This document shows positions 43,556 to 55,123 of a stretch of 64,000 nucleotides of DNA, one piece after another (position 1 is the stretch's first letter; each line of letters starts with the position of its first letter). A program made the translations under genes and the position numbers. The stretch is from Trissonchulus latispiculum (lineage: Eukaryota > Nematoda > Enoplea > Enoplida > Ironidae): assembly GCA_030248195.1 (NCBI GenBank), contig JASAND010020984.1:1-64000 (forward strand), given 5' to 3'. The notes beneath the pieces are model-generated. The model was not told the origin of the DNA, made no database searches, and saw nothing but the letters and a program-made list of their open reading frames with translations.

Positions 43556-46500
43556 TTAAGGGGGGGTCGCGAATTTTCGACCATCTCCGATTTTTCTCAT
43601 TTTCACACATTTTGTAGTCCCCATGGGTCCCCAAAACAAGACAGTTGCGTTTGTTGCAAAACTTTCCCTATCATTCACAATAGTCCTCCAAAGGTGGCCC
43701 CGGCATGTGTTAAACATAGGAAAACGAAAACGTTAGGAAAATTTCGCGGTAACCAAAAGTTTGAGCGCTGTGCAAGAGCAAACGTGCTATAGCTGGGCAA
43801 AATGTTAATCTGGACTAGGTAGCGTGTTAGTATCTATATGAGGTGTTTTTGCGTTAGCTCAGCGATTTTCTAAAAATTTTCAAAGTTGGGTGAAGCCGGT
43901 TTTTGCACAAATTTGACTTACAAAAACGTCACCTAAGAAATGTTTCGTCGTGGCCTGAACTAACCGTTTACTGCAGAGATTTCGCGTATAGATATTAACA
44001 TAGTACACAAATAGAGGTTCAATTTGCATACGCAAAATCTATGCTGCTACTTGTGAGTAGTTTGCAGTTTTGGTTACCGCGTTGGCGTTTTGCCTCAAAA
44101 TACGCCATTTTCTCAATTTTTTGGATATAATGGTCCATAAGTCGGGTGAAAGCCGAGCTATTCCAACCAAATTCGGTGTGCCAGTTTGCATATATGAAAG
44201 GAAGATGTGTGCTAAATTTAACTGCAATTGCTGGTGTTTAACTGTGGACGCATGCCTTAGTCCGATGACGGAGGCCTAGAGTAAAAAAATGGCAAATTTT
44301 CAAATTTTTCACATACAGCCAAATTTTATATCAAATTAAAGCTCTCGATGTCCTGAACATTTTATCTTCTTGCACCAAGGGTCGTTTCACAAAAAACTTA
44401 AACTACTTAACTTAAACGACTTAACTTAAACTACTTAAACTACTTAAAATATTCGTTTCATAAATAAACGGCTTAAACTACTTAAAATACTTAAACGGCT
44501 TAGTGGCTTAAACGACTTAACTTAAACGACTTAATTTAAGTAGTTTAAGTAGTTTAAGTCATTTATTTATGAAACGAAGTTTTAAGAAGTTTAAGTTAAG
44601 CCGTTTAAGTTAAGTCGTTTAAGCCGACTTTTAATGAAACGAATGTTACAATAACATCAAAATGGTAGTTTAAAGGTGCTGGTCCGGTGTTATCATAAGT
44701 TTGAAAGACTGCATATTATTCAATTCTTGGAGTTCACGACAATTTTGATATCACTTTGAAGCTTGGAATGTGCTTATTACAACTACGTAGAATACAGCTG
44801 TCTTAGTGCAACTGTTCTATTTGGACATGCGCTTGAATGAAAACAATTTCGAACATGGATTACTCCAAAAGTAGGAAAGCTAAAGAAAAGCAACCAGTTC
44901 CAGCTTCGAAAGAAACTTCTTCCCGAGGACTATCTTTTATGAAATTGTTTAAAGAGCAAACAAGCTCAAAATTTTGGGAAACTGTTAATTTTGTCTGTTT
45001 CGCCAAAATTTTTAAGTTCTGTCGAATTAAAGCTAATTTCTCAAAACCCAATTTTTTTGTTTTCGACAATGATATAGCAAATTTTACTAAACTTCAACAG
45101 CAACTGTGCTTTAAAAGATACGGACCAGCATTTAAATTGCTGTTTTTTTTGTGCAGTGTATTTAACTATAATTAGGTTGATGCAACTAATAAAATTACTA
45201 ATAAATTACCAAACGTAAGTCGTTGGTAGGCTTAAGTGGGCCAATCAGTGAGCAGACACGCCTTTACATAAACTATTCGTATTATGGCAGCAAAAACCCG
45301 AGACTTGCGGCAATAAAATTATCTATTAGGGTTGCTCTCGCAGCCGCTTTTTGGCTAAACGATAGCTTGTCAAAGTTACAAAAAGTGCAGACAAAATCCA
45401 GGTTACCCATGCATTTTGCCAATTTCTCCATTACAAGATGCTAATTCATAATAACTAAGAAAGGGACCCCTAGCTATTGGACTGAGGTATCGAATGATGT
45501 AAAAGACGACTCGACAAAAAATAACTTTAGCGGGTAAAAAATCTCAAACTTCACTTCATCTAAAAATCGTTAGTTTAAATATAGGCAACCAAATTAATTA
45601 GTATTAATATTAATATTAAATTCATTGTATAGTTAAAAAATGTTCAGCCACATTTGATGCAAGATGGCTTCTTCGCTCCCAGAATTAAGTGAATACTACT
45701 GGTTCAAAGTTGATGTCGCCAAAAGGAATCACCACGATAAGCAACCATATGTAATAGTTTCTTATAAATGCCCAAAAATTGCTAGTACATGGTAAAATTG
45801 TTGTTTGCTGGAGCAATAAAAAGCGCTAGAGTGTTGCCATTGACTAAAAACCTTCTTATGCAAGTCAGCTTGTTAATTGTGTAAAAACAATCGGTTCTCA
45901 ATTGGGACAACTTGTTTAAGCAAATCAAGCTTTGCTTTGCTCATTTAGAAGGCTTCTTTTTCATTTAGAAGCTGATACATGCTAAAATGAGACAAAAAAT
46001 TTAGTGTTTGAAGTATTAACGGATTATAAAAAATAGTTACGCTTGCAACGATATTGTAGAATTAAAGTACTCGTTGAGAGCTTTCGAACGATGTAAAAAC
46101 GGCTTTACAACTCCCACAATTGCGTAAGTTATGAAACTTTTAAAAAGGACACTTTTTCGTTTAAGTCGTTTAAGCTCAGTAAATCTACGGGGCTTAAAAA
46201 TGACTGATTTTGAACTGCATTTAAGCGGTCTACTTAAACTACTTAAACCAAGTAGTTTTTATGAAAGCAGTTCTACTTAAACGGCTTAAAGTTTAAGTCG
46301 CTGAAAGTTTAAGTAGACCTGTATTTGTGAAACGGCACTTTACTTAAAGTTTAAGTAGCTCGTTTTTTGTGAAAGGGGGTCTACTTAAACGACTTAAGTT
46401 AAGTCGTTTAAGTCGTTTAAGTAGTTTAAGTAGAAATTGGTTTCACAAAAACCACTTCGTTTAAGTTAAGCCGTTTAAGTACTTTTTGTGAATCGACCCT

Positions 46501-46911
46501 AAGTCTCTGCAAAGCAGTAGGAGAAAGTTAAGCTGCATTAAAGTTCACAGTAAATAACAGTCGGAAGGAGCTTGGTCAAATGGTTCAAACGCCGTTTCCC
46601 GCTCGTTGCTTGACGTATCATTATCATTTGCACAGCAATAAATAGCCCACGATAGAGGCTTCAATCTGATGTATTGACCATACCGTAGTCTTTTGTCATC
46701 CTATGTGTACACGTCTTCGAAGCCCTTAGCGAGGCATAATGGCGTAAATACTAAATTGTAGGGATTTGAACTGCAATATCTCTTAACTGGATTGACCCTG
46801 GACTCTAAAGATGTGTCTTGTTTTTGGACACATATGGGGGTATATTACACCCGAAAATGAGCGAAATCGGTGACTATAAAATTTTGTACCCTACGACCCC
46901 CTCCCCCATAA
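43556..46911. mobile_element. TTAA-inserted element carrying a nested Harbinger-like element
   Basis: The left end is TTAAGGGGGGGTCGCG and the right end is GACCCCCTCCCCCATAA (ATAA in place of TTAA). Flanks TATCTCCAGAGG and GTCAGTATAAGC join to an uninterrupted sequence in the copies at 10880 and 41490, which read ...GTGGTTAAGTC.... This defines a TTAA insertion site. It is homologous to 12607-14017 in inverse orientation; without the nested insertion it would be about 1.24 kb. Confidence 0.85.
44379..46499. mobile_element. Harbinger-like element with TTAAGTCG/TTTAAG subterminal arrays
   Basis: The ends are GGGTCGTTTCACAAAAA and, inverted, GGGTCGATTCACAAAAA. The homologous site at 13010-13020 lacks the element, so the insertion is clear. 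Flanking triplets are CAA and TAA, near the TWA duplications of PIF/Harbinger. Both subterminal zones (44390-44640 and 46140-46490) are dense with CTTAAACGACTTAA and its variants. The interior (44650-46140) has an ORF at 44837-45175 with no transposase motif. It is non-autonomous. Confidence 0.8.
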
Positions 46912-48025
46912 GTCAGTATAAGCAAAAAACTGTTTTTAGGATCAAAAAATGGCCATTTTCGAGGAAATCAATTTTTAAGGACAAAATTGGCTTTGTTATA
47001 GTCAATTGATACATCGTCCATATGCACATTACATGAATGCCTATTAGCTGGACTTTGTTGCTTTCAGCTAGAGATTTAGCCGAAAAACCATTTTGGCAAA
47101 ACTGCGATTATTTTGTTTCGAACATCGATTTCTCAAAAACTACTCGACGGATTCCGGAGATTTTCGGCAGAATCGAAATTCGCACTTCTGCGGAGGGACG
47201 TTTTTCTTGGTATGGGCCAAAACATACTGAGTAGTGTTACCGGCCGGCCGACCTTCTGAAGAAGGCCGGCCGGCCGGCCGAAAACGGCTGGCCGGCCGAC
47301 GGCCCGGCCGGCCAGAAACGGCCAAAACGCCAACGGCCAAAAACGGCCGGCTGACGAATCAAAGATTAAAAATGGCCGGAAGGCCATGAGTGCCAGAATA
47401 AGAAATCAAGATATGAAAATGTATCAGCACAACTTAAAATAGATTTTCTGAGAAAATTTTGATAAACCGCTGAAATATAAGCGCGGCCGGCCGGCCGGCC
47501 GTTTACCGGCCGTCCAACGGCCGGCTGGCCGGCCTGAAACGGCAGACCGGCCGGCCGGCCAGCCGGCCGTCCGGCCGAGTGCACCTCTTGGCCGGCCGGT
47601 CAACGGCCGGCCGCCGGCTGGCCGTTTTCCACCCGGCCGGTCAACAACACTAATACTGAGTAGCAAGAAAACTCAATGCGAAGCTGCGAAATTTCGGGTT
47701 ACTGTGCATTTGGCCGATTTTCTCGACCTGCTGAGCCAAATCCAAAAAAAACGTCCCTCGGCCCATATGTCCTTCATATCGTAGCACAAAAAGAACTTTG
47801 GGCCGATTCTTCAGTTTTGAGAAATCGATGTTCAAAACCTTTTGGTCTATATTTAGCCGTTATATCAGAAAATTTTTGCTTATTTTTTGCTAATTTTGCT
47901 AGTTTCGTGAACTCATGTGAACGTCCTAATTATAAGCTTTAAACGACGTTTAAGGCTCTTTCCAGCTCCCAAAATTACGAAAGTTATTGCGTTTTAAAAA
48001 ATCACTACAAAAGCATTGCACAAAA
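46912..48025 (+). mobile_element. Modules A (right part) and B, with a nested hAT-like element
   Basis: It continues module A after the TTAA insertion (GTCAGTATAAGCAAAAAACTG), passes into module B (GAACATCGATTTCTC...), is interrupted at 47232-47652, and ends near CAAAAGGATAAC at 48026, where the degenerate NADAR region begins. Confidence 0.8.
47232..47652. mobile_element. hAT-like non-autonomous element made of GGCCGGCC words
   Basis: The element begins TAGTGTTACCGGCC and ends GGCCGGTCAACAACACTA, so the terminal inverted repeat is TAGTGTT. The 8 bp before it (ATACTGAG, 47224-47231) are repeated right after it (47653-47660). A homologous uninterrupted site is seen at 41830-41860 (AAAACG...GCAAGAAAACTC). 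An 8-bp duplication and TAGTG-type ends are typical of hAT elements. The interior is two arrays of CCGG/GGCC words around about 90 bp of AT-rich DNA. Confidence 0.88.
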
Positions 48026-48039
48026 GGATAACTACAGGA

Positions 48040-49430
48040 AAGGTTACTCAGGAACTTGCGGGCATAATTCAGGTGCCAGCTTACCTACAGGTGTTGCATC
48101 GCCAAGCGGTTACCCGCATTGTGCCTTAATTCGGCTTACGCCGGAAGGAATTCAACAACCGCGTCATCACATCTATGTGGTCGGTCCTCCATCTGACCCT
48201 GGTGATCCGGACTTTGATCCTGATCAATTTTCCAGCTGGATAGATCGGTTTCCCCGTATAATTCGGAAGTCTACCGGGAAATCATCGTTGGCCGTGACCC
48301 TAAACCTTGGTTAGCTATCACCCTCATTTGGCGGAGCCTTCGAAATGGACTGGCTGAGTATTCGCCTTTGCCTTATGTCAACACCTTGAACACTTTGGCT
48401 CCCGGGGATACCCATTTCAGTCGGGTAACGGGTGAACTCACTTTGGATGATGGCCATGTTGACGTCATCAATCAGGCAATCCTTGATATGGAAACCCAAG
48501 GACAGTCTATGTCGGTGATGCGCATGTATGGTGGTCCACCCCGACTTGGTCGAGGCCCGGAACCACAAGGCACCGCAATGGCTGGTATGTCTCAAGGCCA
48601 TCTACGGCGTTGGCTCCTAGCACTTTCGCGGCACCTGGAGCGCCTGCTATGCCGGGACCCGTCTTTCCGACACCAACGCAGGCTCAATTGGCAGGCCCAC
48701 CACAACGATCTGACATTGTTCTAACATCTGCAGTGAGCGGACCAATTCTGGCTACAGAACCCAGTTCGGTAACACCCGGAATGTTGCCCATTCGGCAGAT
48801 GCGTCCAACTCTTTTGGGACAATTGCGTCAACAAGGTCGTCAGACTACTTGGACTTTGGATGAACCACAACCTGAATTCCCTTCCGCTCGACCTCAAGGT
48901 CAGACGCCTATCGATCCAACCGGTTCTACTCGAACGACTGCTTCTGTATCAGAGGTACAGGGAACATCTGACCGTCATCTTTGACGTTCTCGCGGTCGGA
49001 GTAAACACAAGAAGTCGAAATCACCAGCTCGGTCGGTGGTTTCCACTGGCACTCGTCGTGGGAGACAGACCCCCATGAACAGCGATCAAATGCCTGGCCA
49101 CTCTAACAAGGAGGTGCGAAATCGCAGTCAGGGTCATTCACCCACACCTACACAGCTCACAGTGGAAGCTCGATCTATGCCTTGGGAGAGTGGTAGTCAA
49201 CCTGCCTCTCCTGTGCGGTAAGAACCTGAATCTTCGGCAATGCGGGATTCTATGGCCGAGAATTTGGAACGGTTGCAATCACAGGTTCAACAACTGCGTG
49301 AGGACTATGAACAACGATTTCCAGCACTTCACCGGCACGCTCCTCCATCTATTGAGGTGCCTCCACCTGCGACACCGTATCAGTATCAACAGCAACTAGT
49401 CGGAGCGTCAGCTAAACTCCGGTGAAACCC
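48040..49430 (+). pseudogene. Degenerate NADAR-type ORF, N-terminal portion
   Basis: Coding-like fragments in shifting frames: about 48270-48600 (EIIVGRDPKPWLAITLIWRS, LTLDDGHVDVINQAILDME), 48610-48984 (Pro/Thr/Gln-rich) and 49240-49425 with a short coiled coil (LERLQSQVQQLREDYEQRF). The Pro-rich character parallels the start of the intact ORF at 32580, but clear alignment begins only further downstream. Base composition is more GC-rich than in the intact copy. Confidence 0.5.
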
Positions 49431-51640
49431 CCTTACCGGGAACCGCGTGCTTCTGCACCAAGGAAGGTGGAAAACTGTCTACGGAATTCCCTAATCGTTT
49501 CACGGAAGAGACATTTCCGCCCTTCCGGGTTCTCATGACGGAGTACTATTTTCATTACCAGAACATTGGCATTAGTCACATAGTCCAACGTGGCCTGATC
49601 AGCCGCGTTTCGAGGCATTTAACATCGAACAGCCTACGCAGCAAGAAATCAACCAAATTCGAATCGCTCGGTGGCCGGCCCTACCTCACATCTACATGCG
49701 GGATATCGAAGGGAATTGGACCGTAGTCCATATCCATGGCCATTCCCAGTCTGTTGAGGTTCACCCGACCATTGAATTGCTTCGGTCAGTGGTTTTGAAT
49801 TGGATGCATGACAATGCACACCGCGAGGTCCCCTTACCGGACAATGTCCTCCGCTTCTTTTCTAATCTGAAACGCAACCGGAATCCAGCTGTCACTGCTT
49901 TAATCCAATTTCATCACCGTACAGGTTCGGACACGCATGGACATGCTGTTCATGAGTCCTGCTGGACGATCGAGAACTACCGCGACCCTCAAGGTATGTT
50001 CCATCCGGGATTTTCCCATGAAACCGTACCCGTCTAACGCAGCGATGGGCTGAAATTAACGCTCTTGCGGCAATGGTGCCTGAGCTGAAGAACTATCCCC
50101 ATCTAACTGAACAACCTGAGAAACGAGCTCTCTTCATGATTCCTGGTGAAGCCAGACGACATCGCATCAGAATCATTGCCATCGTAGATGTCATGAAGAA
50201 GCATTGCCGACCCCAAGTGGCCGAAATCAGAAATCTGGCTCCCGAGGAGTATGTTAAAAACCTACTTTACTAACTGTTAATCTGCCCTAAATTACTCTAT
50301 TTGTGTTTCGTGAATGATCAACGTAATCGTTACAAACAGCAGCCATCTAGCTTATATAAGGTAGCTTACATGCTTATGTAATCAGTCTGTGTAGTTTGCA
50401 TCTCTGGAGTTGCGGCCTGTAGAGCCAATTACTGTTCCATTATCGCCTATATTTTATGCCTTATTAAATTAATCGTAAGTTCTAGTAAATACCATGGTTG
50501 TTCTTTATCTTTATTAGGGTATCTTTAGATAGGGCTTTTAATTCTTTTCGCTTGGGTTGCACCCTAGGTAGCCTAGGACTAGAACCTGCATTCGTTCCGC
50601 CATCTAGTTGCCGACTTAGTTACCGGACAGTAAACCGGTAGTTAACAGGAGTACATATATCTGTATTACCGGCATCACTTCGTTTTCTCATTTATGTATC
50701 CGATCAGAGGCGGAATCGGTTTGGATATTCCCCAACTGCGCAATAAGCGAATGGAGACGAAGGAGCATCTTTACCATGCCCGAAAGGCTCAATTCTGTCG
50801 TCATCCAACCATGGAAAACGCCAATGAACCGTTCTTCTGGCTATGACGTCAAGGACGAGGCCGATCGCCATTATGCGAGAATGTCCTGAAGAACGCGTTC
50901 AGGTATGGTATATGGGTTTTGACCAACTGACCTAGCGATCCATCATTTTCCATACCTTCTATCATTCAGCCGAGATGCAACGGGAACAGTCGATTTATTG
51001 AGATGCCTTTATAGCAAGGCCTCCAGTGAACCGTTTTGGGGAAATGGATTTTTTATGCCTGATTTGCCCGACGAACGAAAGGTTCGAAGTCGACGCGACT
51101 TGGATCCAAATGATCCCATCGGTTGGGTCTATGACACTCGTCGATGGTCTGGAAACAATATCTAGGCGGTATGCATACGGAGCTGTTTCTCTGGTTTACC
51201 TAAGCTGGTCCAGATGACCTCAGGAAGAATCGGTTTACCCGAGAACCTGTGTCTTCACGTGAGCTTCAAGACTTCAAGGCTCTCGTTCTCAAACGTATCG
51301 AACAAGAGGCTGCTAATTACAAGGCAGATCGTCGTCCGGCGCCGCCGTTCTATCGCCATGATCCGCCTCGTCGGCTCATCAACGAATCCGACGTGGACAT
51401 GGGTGTGAATCGCCGTGGATTGCACATGGCGGGCTGTGAACCAGCAAATGATCGGGATAACGTCTATTTTCCAGCAGCCTTCATCATTATCTGGAATCCT
51501 TTGGAAGGCATGCCTGTGAACCAGCCTGATCATCGTGACCTGCTCTACCGCGAGTTCTGTCAAAGGTTTTACACCCACAATGAAGCGGCCTTACCTTGGG
51601 GTTTACACCACAATGAAGCGGTCTTGCCTTAGGGTTTATC
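49431..51640 (+). pseudogene. Degenerate relative of the NADAR ORF, C-terminal portion
   Basis: Fragments align in order with the intact ORF. 49696-50037 and 50073-50273 include NYRDPQGMFHPGF and PELKNYPHLTEQPEKR, which parallel MDAQGNFHQAF and PEIHNWPHLLIRRYRE. After a gap, a frame near 50695 reads RGGIGLDIPQLRNKRMETKE, then HLYHARKAQF (NADAR E-H-x-Y-x-A-x-K type). Near 51005, EPFWGNGFF gives the F-W-G-x-G motif. 51249-51632 contains QEAANYKADRRPAPPFYR, parallel to QNAVKAYQDGKLCPPYWD. Stops and frameshifts are frequent. The last ~60 bp hold a 29-bp tandem duplication. Confidence 0.65.
50274..50690. other. Insertion or unrelated segment splitting the degenerate NADAR copy
   Basis: The alignment with the intact ORF is interrupted here. 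Sequence before it ends YVKNLLY and sequence after resumes YPIRGGIGLDIP, while the intact ORF is continuous (MKTFFRFPYAASFMNN...). The ~417 bp between are AT-rich with stops in all frames and lack GT-AG ends at the junctions, so an insertion is more likely than an intron. Confidence 0.45.
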
Positions 51641-53089
51641 GTTTACTTCGTGTATCATTTCTCCCAATTTGTCCATTCAGTCTGCTCTACCTGTAATTCC
51701 ATCAACTTACCTTGAAATCTGGACTTCTGAACTTTGGAACTCTAGAATGTAAAATTTTCCTTACCTTGGACTCTTCCAATGAACCTGATAACCCCGGACT
51801 TTTTCACTGCCAAATCTCCATTGCCATGAACAATCAGTCCATCTTGATTTATTGCTCAAGGGATCATTCCATCACCATTACTGGTTTACACCATCTGATA
51901 AGCCAAAGAACCGTCTCAAATCTCATACCGTTCAGTTTTGATGATTTTGCATACTTTTGTGTCATAATTGTTGTGATTCTATGTCAATCCTGGTAATTTT
52001 TGCTAGCTTGCTGGTAATTTTTGGTAGCTTGGTCAGACATTTCTAGTTTTGTTATTTTGTCAGTACGTAGGTATATATATGTTGTATTTTTCTTGTTTTG
52101 CTCTTATAGTTCGTATTTTGTTAATTTAGGTTAACTCTTATTCAGTATTTTGTTGTTTTGTTGGTATTTGGTACTTGTTTTTTATGGGCTTACCCCAATT
52201 TAGATTAATGGTTCTATGTTACGTAGCTTTTAACTAGTCGTTTCATTTGTGTTTTGTAGTTTCTATTTTTCTTGTTAGTCTAACTTGTTTTCGTAGTGTA
52301 TCAGTAGTTTTTCTCAAAATTATTTAGTCACGAATTTGTTCTTTGTTTTGTTTCCTGTTCTTGTTTTTGATTCGTACGTAAGTTCGTTAATCACTTAGCT
52401 TTAATTGCGTGCATTCAGTACGTGTATATTTTTCTACTTACAACTGTTGTTTTCTATGGTTTGAACGCTTGAATGTATGTGTTTCTGTATGCCACGGTAT
52501 TGCTACTATTTGCTTATTACTTATAAGCTTACTACATTAGTCTTTTTGCGTTTTTGTAATAGTATGTATATGTTAGATAGATTTTGTTAATACATTAGTT
52601 ATCTGACATAGTCTGGCATAGACATTAGTCTGTTATTTTCTATGGTCAAGCGTTTGCCTTGTACCTTGGTTGAAATTATTTCAAATTTATCTCTAAAGAG
52701 TTGGTAAATACCTATGGGAATGCGTTTAGTTTTTTCCTACTGGGACAGGTCCGCAAAGGTATTAGTGGTCTAAATTCTTTATTATTTTTCTTTCTTTTAT
52801 AATTTTCTTTCTACTTCATAAGTTACCGTAAACCAGTGGAATGGAAAGGATACTCCGGACCTTCTGGTTTACTCCAACTTACTTTTTGGTATGCTTACCA
52901 TACCATCTTTAGGGTAAATTACTTTACCACTACCGTTTGATCCCATTCACCAAAGGAGAGAATTCCTTCTCTCTTGGCCCTTTGAGTATTTCTATGGTTA
53001 TTCGTATTTACTCTCTTTGTTTACTATTTTTATCTAATCTATCACAGGTTCTCTTACCGGAATCTTAGTTAGTATTGTTACTAGTCTCC
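51641..53089 (+). other. T-rich non-coding stretch after the degenerate NADAR copy
   Basis: The plus strand is strongly T-rich, as after the intact copy (35760 onward). No ORF is convincing. Confidence 0.4.
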
Positions 53090-53660
53090 GTATTAGTATG
53101 TGTTATTCCCCATATATACTTGTATTTTGTATTTTTCTACTGATTTTTTATTGCTACGTAGGAAAGTGCAGTGTCCCATTTACATGGTGTCCTCGCAGGA
53201 GCTCGTCATGTGAGCCCTGGGGAGATGTAGAGATAGTATGTAAATCATTCATTTATGTATTGTCATCTAATGTTGTTGCACGCTCAATACATTTTCGGCC
53301 TTAGCTAGCGTTTGGCTTAGCTAACGTCATCATTCTATTTGGTTGGTCGGGGAGGTGTTGTTCTTTGGGGTGTAACTATTGGGTAAGTGATCAAACTTGG
53401 AGGCGCTGTGTGCGCTTGTCAACTTCTGGTTGGAGGGTGGGTTTTCTAAGCTCCGCCCACTTTGGGGTCTCCTTTGAAAACTCCCCAACACATCAGTTGT
53501 GTTAGTTTCTTTCCCAACTCTAGTCGGTTTATAATCGCTCGTCGGTCGCCCGATTAACATCTAGTTTCGTTTGGGTTAACGCTCCGGTGTCTCCTCTACA
53601 CCTACGCTCTCCCCCTGGGGTGTACACTGTACTGGGTTCATTCAACCCCAAGGTTTGTTT
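53090..53660 (+). repeat. LTR-like segment, related to 39160-39830
   Basis: It shares TCGCAGGAGCTCG followed by GAGCCCTGGGGAGAT (53192-53232) and GGAGGCGCTGTGTGCGCTTG (53400) in the same order and spacing as the segment after the intact NADAR ORF. GGTTTATAATCGC near 53525 could be a TATA-type promoter element. Divergence shows that it belongs to a different copy or lineage. Confidence 0.5.
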
Positions 53661-54646
53661 GTATTGTTGTGTGTGTGCGTGCTTGTTTTTCTGGGATTAA
53701 CTGTCTGTCAGGACTTACGCCCACTGTATGTACGTACGTTTATTAAATCATTTATTCTAAAGGCTTGTTATTTTGGTAGGTTAGCGTTAGTTGTTAGACT
53801 AGGTAGGTAGGATTATCATTATCGTTTGTGTAACTCTATGGTTTGGCGAGGCTTCCCCGTCCTGGTTCCTCACACCCAGGTCCGTTATCTATTGAGCGAC
53901 AGATCCTCGGACAATTACTTGTCGGGTAGCCAATTGGAGAATCACATTTGCGCTACAGGGGGTATTGAATAAATTCAATTCAACATTGGAAATTTTTAAA
54001 TATCCAGCGCCTGCCTTAGATTTAAGGTTTTGTAAAAATCAAATTTTTGATCACAATAACTAATCGTTACTTTCGCAAACTGGTTTCAGCTTAGAGCATC
54101 CGGTTTTTCAGGTTTTTGCCATTATTCCCTACTTTGAAAAGAGGGAGCAGCGGCTTTTAGATCCTAAAGCATAAGTACTGTGAATTGTCAAGAAACCTAT
54201 CAGCTCAAAAGAGAGTACAACCATTGCAAGTATGTCGCCATTGGCGAAATAATAAATATTGCATGCATTTCAAGTACTAGCTCACAAGTTTAGGGCTAAA
54301 GAATACGATAATACTTGAACTTAAAAGTAAGCTAAAAGTAAATATAAAAATAAATTGTTTTGTAAGTAAAACAACGCTTAAAAAGAACTAGGAAATTGAT
54401 GTAAAAAAGCCAATGACTATCCAATTTGTATTAGAAATTAAAATTTCTGATAAACGTTGCCAGAAGCAAAAATGAGGCCAAAATCAAAAATGAAAGTCCG
54501 CTTCGATTCGCTGCGTTAAACATGAAAATCGCATAAAAAGTGTTTTGAATTGAATAAACCGAAAATAGTGGGAATAATCCAAATGTGTTTGGAATAATTT
54601 TTACGGCCCGACCTACGGAGTACGGACCACTTAAGACCAAATCTAC
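53661..54646. other. No supported gene
   Basis: It begins with a GT-rich phrase. A GC-richer patch near 53840-53920 (CGAGGCTTCCCCGTCCTGG) may be more retroelement leader. The remainder is AT-rich and may be intron of the gene whose exon lies at 54647-54803. Confidence 0.3.
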
Positions 54647-54803
54647 CTGTAAATTGCCGCTGTTCCAAACGCGCGTTCCATGTAGATCGTCAATTTCCTT
54701 TTCATACACTCGCTGTCTTCATCAATCACCGGATGTGCGACCATGATACACTTTCCAAGCAGTTCCAGCGTAGCGTCAGTTGACAACGTCTTTGATGTTA
54801 TGT
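54647..54803 (-). CDS. Likely internal exon of a host gene, unidentified
   Basis: On the minus strand an acceptor (TTTGTTATAG) ends just before 54803 and a donor (AG|GTAGAT) follows 54647. The 157-nt stretch is open in one frame, with two bases completing codons at each side. It reads ...STDATLELLGKCIMVAHPVI and then DEDSECMKRKLTIYMERAFG. Composition is that of a globular protein. I do not recognise the family. Neighbouring exons would lie above 55 kb and below 54.6 kb and were not found. Confidence 0.5.
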
Positions 54804-54886
54804 CTATAACAAACAGCATAATATGCTCGTGTCAACTACGGCTAAATAGTTTAATCTGCTTGATTGAAATATTTACTAATTCTGAT

Positions 54887-55019
<133 letters not shown>

Positions 55020-55123
55020 TGGATTTCTGAGTGATTCAAATCTGGAGTCGTTGTTAGCGGACAACCTTGAAAATCAATTTCCTTCTTACTATGCCAGTTG
55101 ATTGGGATTAGTATGCATAGTTA

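Noticed and set aside
44837..45175. 112-codon ORF inside the Harbinger-like element as transposase
   Set aside because: No DDE motif or helix-turn-helix phrase visible; Phe/Lys-rich composition is typical of AT-rich non-coding DNA.
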